From Gyromitra esculenta (taxonomy: Eukaryota > Ascomycota > Pezizomycetes > Pezizales > Discinaceae): a stretch of 64,000 bases of DNA. A model generated the notes under the pieces. The model saw nothing but the letters and a program-made list of their open reading frames with translations. It was not told the DNA's origin and did no database searches. Made by a program: the position numbers and the translations under genes. Of the stretch, positions 47,474-58,748 are shown piece by piece (position 1 is the first letter of the stretch; each line of letters opens with the position of its first letter). The stretch spans positions 930,001-994,000 of the forward strand of contig JBCAML010000010.1 of the NCBI GenBank assembly GCA_038503075.1, written 5' to 3'.

Positions 47474-47664
47474 CCGTATAGTCATGGCTATACCGAACTA
47501 GCCTGGGATAGGCAGTTACAAATTGCACTTCAAAGAAGCGTTGGATGTTACTAGAGATCAGAAATCACTGTTGTTAATATTTACTTGCCTAATAGGGTGA
47601 TTTTTATTGATATATTTTAGTCCTGTCTAGTTTAGCCTAGTTCGATATGGCTGGGACTATACGG
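47474..47664. mobile_element. MITE-like element with degenerate inverted repeats and TA target site
   Basis: A 191-bp unit whose ends (47474-47515 and 47623-47664) are inverted repeats matching at roughly 31 of 42 positions; both begin CCGTATAGTC. Most mismatches are transitions, as expected for an old copy in a genome with C-to-T mutation of repeats. The dinucleotide TA flanks both sides (47472-47473 and 47665-47666), the target duplication of Tc1/mariner/pogo-type elements. There is no coding capacity. The call rests on terminal structure only. Confidence 0.6.
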
Positions 47665-50343
47665 TATACAGCAGTGTATTGGTATGTAGATATGTAGACG
47701 TTCTAATCTATTAGTAATCTAGCACAAGGATCCCCCAAGCTAGATACGATAAGAAACACGGAACTGAACAACTCACATTACAGTCCCGGCTTCATCGCCG
47801 TCCTTAATTTCTGCGCATACATAAACTGCGGGGTGATGGGGGGTCGATTGGAATGGAGATATGCTGTATGTAACCGTGTTCAAGATGATGTGCAAATTCG
47901 AGGCTGGGAATTATACATGGTGATAATGGTTCCTTTTTATGTATTGCAGCCTAGCGATACGAAGTTCCAATTTTCGATTGGATACATGTATTTTATATAA
48001 CTAGCTGTTTTTCCAATCGGCCAAGCAATATTACAACTGGCGGCGAATATCGGTGCAATTTGATCATATCTGACGATGTTATACATTTTGGAGCCTCATT
48101 CAGGCCCCCCAAGACTGCGACAGACTCATGATCACTAAGAAAGATGACCAAAAAGTTATGCTATTAAATTTCAACTATCTTAGTATTGATAGATTACAGC
48201 TCGGATCGCAATTCCACTGCTCATAAATATTAGCATTACTATATACCAGCAATTGCTTAAATGACATACAGACGTTATAAGCGCCTAGCTAGCTTGCAAT
48301 TGAGCATTCTGCTTGGGATCTATGCGAACCTACACACATGTTATGATCACTTTAGTTTGCATCGTTTTTAATCATGCCAACTCAGTTCAACACATAAACG
48401 TATTTTCTTGTGTACAGTCTCGTTCGAAGAGTCTTGGCTCCCTCATCTCTATTGTGCCAACTACTGCCAGATTGAAGCTATAATTTTTGCAGAAAGTAGT
48501 TATGTGGAGTTGCTAGGTGTTATTCAGCACCTCAGGATTTCCATAGTTTTCTTCTCTTTTGGTTTATTGTTTCTCAGCTCAATCCACGGCTATTTAGTAT
48601 ACTATCAACGGCTAATAGGGTGTCAGGGCTTTGCGAACGTGGTTATACATACGTATGTACAAGCGCGCAGAGATAGAGATGATCGTGCGATCAAGATCCA
48701 AATATCATCCATACAATCCTGGAATAAGTGAGATTCTAATAGGAGCCGTTCGGACACATATTTTTACGACTCTCTATATAGCTATGGTATGTGAACCAAT
48801 GCAGCCCCTTATTAGTCTCGCGGCCGGCTTGTCACGTGACAATCCCTTCCTGTCTTGGGTGTTGACGGACTGTCTAAGGGTTCCACCAAATACCCTGGGT
48901 TTAACGAATGAACGTCTGATTGCGTGACTAGCCTCTTATAACTCATAACTAGCTTATTTTCACAATGTTTCTTAATTATCTCTATCACTTAGATGCGCAT
49001 ACGATCTACGTATGAACGAGATGGCTAGGGTAAGTTGCTGAGCAGCGCAGTTGCTATTATCATTCCAATTACTCGAAACTGGAGCGATTAAGATTTCAGC
49101 TCCGATCGTTCGATCATCTACCCCGCAAACTTGCATAGCTTACCCATGCGCTTCTATGATATGCAAACCGAGCCTTATTCTTGAAAACTTCAGCTGTTTG
49201 TGATCACTCGTAATATCATCACGTTTCTAAATTGACGCAAATTCATATAGAGTTAGGTGCATGTGGCTTACATATAAATATCTAAGATATAACAACATGG
49301 AAAGGCCGGAGGCCCCTGTGGAAGCACACGCTATGATATGGGTTTAGATTATATTCCTATACTTTCTTCTTTGTTGGTATAAGAGTATTGGGATGTGGAT
49401 TTGGAACGGCCATGCTACTAGAAATGCGTTTCTTATGCCTTAATAACTAGTGTTATGACAAACATTCGAAGAATTTCGACTCGTTAGTATATGTACAGCG
49501 ATACCTGTATGCGCGTAATTTACAGTTCGTTAACTAGCGTTAACCTCATACACTAACTATAGCTTCGAATTTTTGTGACTTACGCCGAGTACCACAAATT
49601 ATATGATCTCAAGTTGGCGGGGCGGAGAAAAAGAGCCATTCAGGCAATGAGAAATTGGCGAGGGATTCAGAAAATTATTTTCAATCTTTCACAGCAACAT
49701 CAAGATTTCCTGGAGGCCAATCTGAAACCTTCTAGTCTAAGCTAGTTACGTGCCCCTATGAGAATATAATTATCCTTTAGCTAATTCGGAAAAATCATGT
49801 GTGGTAGAAATATAAGGAACCAGAAAAAGCAAAAATGAGTTTGCCAACCGAGTCGAAGCTCGAATGTGCTAAACCAAGATAAGTAAAAAAGAGCTACTAG
49901 CAGAATTGTGTGATTTTTAGATTTTTGCGATCCATGGCGAGGATATGTATCACGTATTCCTGTCGCTTGGTTGCCGGTGAGGAATGCCTTGTTGTCTGTT
50001 GATAACACCAAGGGTCACTGTGATAGGCGTAGTTACTGCTACCTATAACATCTCCCAAGAACTGCACAACGCTTTTTCAGGCCAATAATCTATCATCTTC
50101 TTAGCCCCCCCACAATATGCTACGTTGAAACTCCCACGCAATGTACGTACAATAAAAACCATCGGCTCCGATAGGAACCTCTCCCTACTGCAGTCGTATT
50201 GCCCCCTCCCCTCCGCGATTATAAAGGCGGTAAAAACTGGCATAAAAGCGCAACTGATGATCTCTAGTTTGGCTTCTCCACCGAATCTCAACTTTGCCTG
50301 TTTAAACTAAAAATCAGACACATAACTAAAACCCGCCGCGATT
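47665..50343. other. 2.7-kb gene-poor AT-rich region
   Basis: No gene recognised. Frames at 48408-48731 and 48631-48927 on the plus strand overlap and have no family features. The last 250 bases precede the Hsp70-like gene and should include its promoter. Confidence 0.4.
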
Positions 50344-52701
50344 ATGCCGATTTCTGGAGAGCCAAGGTTAATCGTTGCTGTTGACTTTGGGACTACGTTC
50401 TCCGGAATTGCTTTTGTGAGTTAAATACTATTATCGTTCCTGGCTAGTGGAGGTTAAAGCTCCTAACACGAATACTATTCTTTTAATCAAGCATTATACA
50501 AACAACTCTGTCGGAACGCAGATTGTGGATCAATGGCCCAGTAGTCGGAAAGGAACTTCGGATAAAGTTCCTACAGAAATCGCCTACGATAGCAGCGCTC
50601 CAAGCGGGTTTAGATGGGGATTCGATATCAAACCAGGCGTGGAGAGGCACCAGTGGTTTAAACTGTATGTCCTTCATGTGCTTTAGGAGAATCATTGCTG
50701 TTTCTGTTTCTTAAAATTCCGGCTAGCTATAGGTTGTAGCTAACTAGTGCTATCGTCTGAGATTAGGCTCCTGGACTCAGCGCATAATATATCGTCCTCT
50801 AGTTTGGCTGGAAAACACCTCGGTTCCAAAAAACCAACTGACCTTGTTACCGACTATCTCACAGCTTTAAGAAACTATGCAATAAAGATTATGCGCAATA
50901 CACTTTTCGATTGTACGCTCCCCATATTTTAAACTTGTGCATCTATAGGACTATGCACCCCACGAGACCCAAACAATCCCCAATCTGATGAGTGGAGCTA
51001 TAACATAACCTATATATCCTCATATTCCAGGGCTAATGAGACGGGATGGAAACAGCGGTCGTAGATAACACCAAAATTGAGTATATTCTTACTGTCCCTG
51101 CCGTCTGGTCCGATCGCGCCAAAGACGCAACTGTGAGATGCGCACGTCAAGCTGGGATGGCCAACGTCACCTGTGTCTCTGAACCTGAGGCAGCAGCAAA
51201 CTATACCATACGCACGATATCGCGTGATATCTTGAAAATAGGCGATAATTTTGTTGTGTGTGATGCAGGAGGTGGCACTGTAGATTTGATCACGTATAAA
51301 ATCACGGGATTTGAGCCTTTGAGGGTTGAAGAGAGCGTGGTTGGTGACGGAAGGAAGTGTGGGAGTACGTTTTTAAATCGGGGGTGGGTATATATACTAG
51401 CTATCTATTGGCGGTCAATTGTTATCTGATATCTAAGGATGAGGCTAATGGTTTCTTAGATTTGAAAGTTTTTTGGATAGAACAATTAGGGGTACTTCTA
51501 TGGCCAATATGTCCCCGAAAGCGAAACGAACCATTATTGATACGTTTGACGACTATGTAACTATAGGTCCTAGCCAACTTCCAGCTCCTAAATCTAACCG
51601 TAAACTAGATCAAACGTGACTTCGACGATGGTGACGAAGATGAGGATGAATATACTATACCATGTAAGTATCTCCTCTTCAAAACCAGTATTCTGCCCAC
51701 TCTAAATCGTTGGGAAGCTATTAGCGGAGGCTGCATAATCATAACCCGCGAGGAAGTCGGCGATATTTTCAGGCCTGTCATCTCCGAGATCGAAGAGCTT
51801 GTCAGGAATCAAATCCTTGCCGTTACACGAAACGGGGACGACGTGAAGGCTGTACTCCTGGTGGGTGGATTTGGTAGTAACAATTACCTCAAGAAACGGC
51901 TAGAGGCGAGGTTTAGAGGTACAAGGATTATAAGACCAGCAAATGCGTAGGTTTTTCTCTTGTCCTCTTCGCAGCAGCAGATTTTTGAACGTTATTTTGG
52001 GGTAGCTGGACTGCCGTTGTTCGCGGCGCAATCAACTATGAACTTCAAAACACTGTCACCCATCGCCAAGCACGCTGTCACTTCGGTGTCAAATTCTGGT
52101 CAAAATTCCGAGATGGGATTGATCCGGAAAGCAACAAAGTATGGGACGCATTTGAGGGCGAGTATAAATGTAACGACCGTATGAGATGGTATCTCAACAG
52201 AGGACAGAAAGTTGCCGAAGGGAAGGCGGTTAGTATGGCGTGGATTATGACGAGAAGCCTATCACATAGCTTCTCAGGTGAAGACATCGATATCTATTGC
52301 TGCGATAGTAGAGATCCTCCTAATTATCTCAATTCCGGTTAGTTTTTTGTTGCCTAACAGCCATTAAAGGGTGAGTGGGAGAAGCTAATGTGGAGATGCA
52401 GCTACGAAATGTACTTATAAGCTACACGCGAGAATCCCTAAGAGCAAGTTTGTAAGAAAGAGCAGTACGGTACGAGGGGCATCAGACGAGTATAAGCTTC
52501 ACTATAACTTGGATATGACGACAGATTCAGGGGTTGCTACTTTTAAGATGGTCGTCGATGGTCAGTATTTGCCTTACTCATATATAAATATATACAACAC
52601 CTACGAGATACCACACCTACAAGTATGACTAGGGTAAAACTTAAACTAATATAACTTCAATAGGGATTGAATGCGGCTACACGGCGACGGATTACGTGTA
52701 A
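50344..52701 (+). CDS. Hsp70-like ATPase (HSPA12 type)
   Basis: Member of the actin-fold Hsp70 superfamily, closer to the HSPA12-like proteins expanded in filamentous fungi than to canonical chaperones. Exon 1 (50344-50415) codes 24 residues with the phosphate-1 motif VAVDFGTTFSGIAF. Later exons show DKVPTEIAYD, YILTVPAVWSDRAKDATVR, CVSEPEAAANY, FVVCDAGGGTVDLITYKI (phosphate 2), KRDFDDGDEDEDEYTIP, ITREEVGDIFRPVI and AVLLVGGFGSNNYLKKRL (adenosine motif). The last exon ends GYTATDYV with TAA at 52699-52701. There are about nine or more exons; not every boundary was fixed (the joins near 50416-50500 and 50905-51040 are uncertain). No stop was found inside the conserved parts, so the gene may be intact. 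The gene sits in a gene-poor stretch. Confidence 0.82.
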
Positions 52702-54441
52702 ATTTTACATTAACGATGTTTGGTTGGAAACTATTGGTTCTATCGATTCTCTCTAAGCACACGTAGTGATTTGGAGGGGTTCTTCCTTTAGTATTCGAGG
52801 AATAATTTAGTCTGCGTTTTTATTCACCCATTCGCTTTCTTCTTCTTGTGACTATTATTGATCTTGGACAATCTACGAAACTTCTGCTCTTTGTTTTAGA
52901 TAGAATGAATAAGGCGAATGAAAAAGCTAGTCTCGTGATTTTTAACCCATTTTGTTCGAATTTGTTTTCCTCAAACACATACTGCGCTGCCCATATGACC
53001 TCCGGCTAGCAACAGCAACTTTAACAACAGCAGACTTTCTTTCAAAAGGCGAGAAGGGAGACACGATCAAAGCGGGAGAAGTAGCGAGGGAGGTGATCTA
53101 GAGGGTCTGAATGCCAGGTCTACTATCTACATATGAAGGCATTTTTGGTAAGTTTAAGGTTGTCTTATATAATACCGAATTAGGCTTAGCTCGCTTCTGT
53201 GGTTTTACTTACCAAGCCATTAGGGTTTGGGGCGGAAATTAGCTATCAATACTTTTTGTTCGAGCTAGATCTCAAATTCGGTCTTGTACCTCGAGGGTTC
53301 TGGCATGTCTAGATCTATTAGCTACATGGATTATTTTCTCCGTTTATAATCACAGAATATCACTCGATATTGCTGCTTGTGTTTGATTAGTGTCAAAACA
53401 AATGCATATACATGTATATGCGCATGTGAGTATGGAAAACAGACTAATCTTAGCTATACATTAATTTATCTGTCTCTCTGGTAAGCGGTTTTATGGGCTC
53501 TGTATCCTAAGTACGCCTCCAAACTCGCCTCCCAGGTCCATATATATCATTCCCCTAGGCCCAAAAGAAGTCGTTTAAGGGTAGTTTACCTCCCGATAAC
53601 TATCTACATATCAATTAACAACTAGCTACAGACTGATTCTTTTTTAACGGTTTTAATTTGGTCTGGCCACCCAACGCAAAGCATCACATCATAGACCCAG
53701 AGATAAGAGTTGGGGTCGTTTAAATTGGCAGGGTGAGGCGTTTAACGAAAACTGGGAAGGTAACTAGATATTGTGGCTTTGACTGCGTTTTTGAGCATAG
53801 AAAAAAAATTCGAAACATCGAAAGAGATCGGATTTGCAATGTATAGTGAGAAGATTGAGAAATGAGTGTATACGTAGGTAAAAGTACATCGGCTAAGCCA
53901 GCCAGTGCGCCATGACATTGATGCCGCCTCTGAAGGAACGGAGGTAGAGAGTTTAGCGACCTGGATCTGCTACACGTAGAAAAGATATCACGGAAATACA
54001 ATTGAAAAGCTAGAGATGATAGTAATTTTCCAAATATTTCCGGAGGTACGTACTTGGTTTTGATATAACTTCACACACAGGAGATGTAGGAGAGGGCTGG
54101 TCGGGCGACGTTATGTGGCTGTCTTAGGTTCATTTTGTTCTTGAAAAGAATGCCATCTTTGTCATAAGCTAGGAAGGCCGGAAGTCGATCAGCAAGCGTA
54201 TATGTAACTGATCTGATTGTTCGATTATTCGGTCTATTGCATGCGATATTCTTGTACCCATTTAAACAATAGAAATATGATAAATCCAAAAAAAAAAGAC
54301 CGATTATTCGATTGGCAAGCCTTTGAATGGGTTCGAATTCTACCCGACAAGAACCCTTATTAGCTAATTGAAAACTCTCAATTCTTGGCACTCATGACTC
54401 ACAGTGGGTAACCTTAAAACTACATGTACGTTATACATGTA
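52702..54441. other. 1.7-kb gene-poor region
   Basis: No recognised gene. A short protein-like plus-strand stretch near 53020-53095 (TADFLSKGEKGDTIKAGEV) ends at a stop and is not assignable. An 18-base perfect palindrome (GCATATACATGTATATGC) lies at about 53405-53422. Confidence 0.35.
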
Positions 54442-54676
54442 CTATGGATACCAGGGTAAGTCTGTGGACAAGTGGCGGTGCGAGTAAGAGATGTCAACCC
54501 CCCACACCTTCATAACTCCCTGAGAGATCTGATAAAGGCCCTAATGAACCAAGAGTGCTATGTATTAAATATTAAAGAAAATTAGCTCACAAAAAGATGA
54601 AATCCGAACAAGCTTGAGCCACCTAGGAAAAGAGCTGCACCGCCACCTGTCCACAGACTTACCCTGGTATCCGTAG
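54442..54676. mobile_element. MITE-like element with 40-bp inverted repeats and TA target site
   Basis: A 235-bp unit with terminal inverted repeats at 54442-54481 and 54637-54676 that match at 38 of 40 positions. Both mismatches are transitions (T for C and A for G in the left arm). The ends begin CTATGGATACC and CTACGGATACC. TA flanks both sides (54440-54441 and 54677-54678). The interior of about 155 bp is AT-rich and has no coding capacity. This is the structure of a non-autonomous Tc1/mariner- or pogo-type DNA element. Confidence 0.78.
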
Positions 54677-54678
54677 TA

Positions 54679-57600
54679 TAGCCTCTGGTAGAATTATTGT
54701 AGAATTGTGGCAGCTCAGGATCTAAAGCTTTTATTGGTCTTCCGGGTTTATCGGGAAGATTTTGGCTGCGGCATTGGCTGCTTGGGCGTTCGCTTACCCT
54801 TGTTTTCCTAAGCAAACATTAGCAAGTCTTAAAAATATGTTACACCAATCATTTCTACGCAATCACGTGATCGGGAATGCCCGACGGGATTAATAGACCC
54901 GTCAATAGCTATACACGTACATATATGCTTCCCTACTGAGGAAAATGGTTCGCGCACTTGTCTCATTTCAAACTTAAGTAAGATGGCTCGGGTTTTCGTT
55001 CTTTGAGGATAATTAGTGCGACCTAGCGAGATTCAAAAGCCACTAGTTACGATTGAATGCTTTTTTCTAGATAAAGCTGTCTTATACTAAAGCCTATAGC
55101 TACATATAGTAGGTAAATACAAAATGAGTAAGGGAAGAGGTTTTTTTTCTCGGGCGATTCTTGAAAATCACATTCACGAGAATAGTGACCATTGGACATG
55201 AGAGCGGCAATGAGACTAAGATTAATTAGTTATTGCTACTTGGGCATTAATTTGAGGCCTGAAAATTAATCCAATAAATTACATTTCCATATCATAAGAT
55301 ATGTACTATGAACTACTAAGAGCACGATATTCAGCTTAAACAGTTAAGAAGTGTCTCCCCGCGAACGTCATCCTGAGGATGCATAAGGCGTAGGCCTTCG
55401 GTCATAAAGCGTATCACCCAAGTGATTCAACTTTATTTTCTCTTGGCTTGGTAATATCCAGTCGATCTGCGGCTTCGCGAGGGAAGACCCGCCGTAAATG
55501 TCATTACGCCAGAACTGGTTGTGGGGTCATGTTTGTTTGTATTAAAACCCGCAAACTTTTCAAAAATTCTAGTCTTTCATTTAAGATTGTGTAAAATTTA
55601 AGTACCTGAGAACCCATTAGGCGTTTATTCACCAGGTGGATATCACATTAACAAATCCTTTTGGGCAAGTGCCCAGCCAGAGAAATGCTTCGGCTAACCA
55701 GCCTGCCGCTGTGTTGCTACTTATAAAATGGCTATTAGGTACTGCTCCAAGACTTGTCTCAAATTTAGGACCTTTTTTTTTTTTGACTAACTGTCAATCC
55801 TAATGCCCGGCTGATTAAAAATGAATCCAGGACGACTGAGGTCTACTCAAACAGCACCGAAACCGATTCCGATGTTCTCGCTTGGTCTCACTCCCGGTCG
55901 CACCATCTGCGAGAAGAGCCAGAGAACTGCTATCGTGCGAACGATGCTGATGACATTGAATTATTCCTGGGCTAGAGGCTATACCCCATATTATCTCTCT
56001 CACACCTCGAAAAGGAAACCTGAATCTATAAACCAGAGTAAGCCACTGCACTGCCCTGTAATTTATCCCAGAACAAATCTCGTCGGTTGCCTGGGGGCTT
56101 TACTACAGTCGTGACGCGAACAATCACTCATTAAACCCGGGAAGATGCGAGCACTAGACGTCATACTACTAATATTTGTCGTTTAGTATATATATAACTG
56201 AACATGTCCAGAGAAGAGACGTCTAACAGCGGGGTAATATGATGTCAGAATTTCGGCCCCAGCCTCTCTTAGTCGATAGGATAGAAGGACAAGACCTCCC
56301 AACTAAAATCTAGGTACTGTTACTAATGTAGATTCAGCCATTGAGGGGAAACGATAATAGAGTGGAGGATGCTCAAAAATGACGTATCTCTTGCGATCAG
56401 GATAATAGATTTCTATCAACCGACAAAGCAAACCTTTATTATTATTATTCTATACTTTCTTTTTCACCCTTCCTTCCTCGTCAATTTTTCAGGGCTGTTT
56501 TTAGCATCGGTCTCACAGCATGTTGAGCGCAGGATGCAGGTGCAGTACGCAAGTAAGTTATGGTATCCAAACGAATCAGCAGACAGTTGCAGAGTGGCTA
56601 AGTTAATAGGAACCGTGTAACCGTGTAACATGGTGACCGTGTGACGGAGTAGCATGTAAGTAGGAAAAAAACCCGCTCTTATCCTCGGTTCCGAAGATGA
56701 GCTCTGTGTTGCGGCCTGGTAAGAAAGCAAGCGATGTGTGGGCGGTTTTCCCAATAGTTGCCCTCCAGAATCACTCATGCAGCTTCACTTGAATAGGGAG
56801 TGTGGGCCACTCGCTTCGCTTTGCACTATTCGTGGCATTTGTACTGGTACCTGATTCAGCTCTTGAGGTACTTGCGTTTTTTCGCGACAGCGACGGATCC
56901 GCGACAGCGTAGAGTAGCCAGTATAAGGCAAAAGATAAATTTTCCCAGTGATTCGGGAGAGAGGCAGATCCTTGCTGCGCCGTGTATCTGCCGACGTACC
57001 GTACCATGACAGGTATGGTACCAAGGACACTGCCAATGAAGCGAACGGACGTATGCACTCACGATATGCCCACCACTATCCACCATCCGAGTGAGTGGGG
57101 GGATGGAAACAGCCAGTCGGACGAACATCCCTCCTTGCAAACTGGGGGTCGCATAAGTCTCGCAAACCAACTGCTGGAGGATTATACCCAGGACCGATAG
57201 GCACCGCAAAAGGCCCTGAAGGTCGATGGGTAGGTAGATGACGAAGTAAGTAATCGAAAGGGCTATCCTCTATTGTTATTCATATCCATGTAAAAAAAAA
57301 ACTCAGGTGACTGTATTCTGTTCACGCTATTTGTGCGCGTGTTTCGTCCGTATGAGCAGTGCGTCTATCAGGCTCTCGCGGTTGACTGATGTTTGTTGAC
57401 TATGTTGCAAAAGCGAGGAAGAATGATTGCTCGTCAGGTTCAGTTTGATTTCTATTTGTTAATTTGACGCAAAACGTCCTTTTCTCTGCACAGCCGGTAG
57501 ACGCCGAAGTTGGAAATCGACTTAAGGAGAAGAGAGGCTTTTCATAGGGGAGAGTAGGAATCTCATGTATCGCGTCAGATGATCGCCGTTCTTCCCAGAT

Positions 57601-58748
57601 TTGAAAACTTCCCAAGATAATCGAGGCTGCAGCATGGCAGGGGGTCTGAATTCTCTCTTCCCGTCCCACGCTCCTCCAAGGATCGGAAGGGGAACCCGCG
57701 TGGGTTGGGATCGCAATCGGACAAGGGTCCGCGCAGTGGGAAAGTCGAGCTTGCTGGTCCCCATTTTTTAAAAAATTAAAGGGCTCGGTGTTGTTCATCC
57801 GCGTGCATACCTTCGTGTAACTGCTGAACCCCACGTCCCCCTCTCCGTCCAAGAATATACCCCGAATCTGTCAAGAAAGTGCTCATTGCTTGAAGACATG
57901 GGTTTTTTGCACTTCCAGGTTGAATCTGTAGATTCTATTGTACATACTTATGTACTCTATAGGCCCTACCACAGGGTGTCGCCGGATGCTGACTTTGGGA
58001 CTTTCCCATATAACACTTCGACCATCTACCGGTACTGGAAAGTATCGCGCAATCACTTAGCATGCAGCTTGACGCATACGACGTTGGTTATTTTTCCTCC
58101 ACACAGCTAAGCCAAGAGGCGAGATGTAATATGTAAGCTTATAGTGCTTCTCTTTGTCTAGGTGCTCCTCTCTTTCTCGCATTTGACCGACTGCCTACAG
58201 TAGACGGACGGACAGACTGACAGACATCCTTACTACCTATTCTGGGTTGAAGCCTACCTACTACCGACCACCTGTATGCACGCAACGTTAGAGTACTATA
58301 CAGGCCTTAGAGACAGCTAGCTACATACTGCACGAAACCCCCCTCGCTCGACGCCTACTATATGCCTTGCGGCTTGTTTGTCTGTCTTTCTGTCTGGCTG
58401 GTTGCCCCACTCTGCCAGCCTGCTGCTGCTCCGCGAGGGAGCTCTTTCGTCTCTGAGACTGCTTTCCTCCCCCCTCACTCCCTTCTTTCCTCCCCCCTCG
58501 CTCTCTCACCCTTTCGCTCTCTCCGCCCATCTTTTCATCTTCGTGGTCTTTTTCTTCGTCGTTGCTGCCTTACCTTCACTTCATTTTAGTTTAGGTTTTA
58601 GCTTCGTCCCATCTTCCCCTCCACACCCCCACCACCCATCATCTCTTACGCTAGTCCTCACTCGCCCCCCACTTCTAAATCGACTTCCACTCTTCACCTA
58701 TCACTCCCCAAAACTGCACCCCAACAATCAACTCAACGACAAAGAAAA
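54679..58748. other. 4-kb gene-poor region and F-box gene leader
   Basis: No gene recognised. Several 80-150-codon frames (55821-56114, 56464-56778, 56771-57209 and 57400-57852) have no domain resemblance. A short repeat of CCGTGT(A/G)AC units lies at about 56611-56645. From about 58360 the plus strand is C/T-rich with few purines, which fits a long leader for the F-box gene. Confidence 0.4.

Noticed and set aside
54582..54815. A 77-codon minus-strand frame
   Set aside because: It runs through one arm of the MITE-like element and has no protein family resemblance.
56464..57852. Several 80-150-codon frames on the minus strand
   Set aside because: No domain resemblance, no consistent splice structure, and frames overlap one another.
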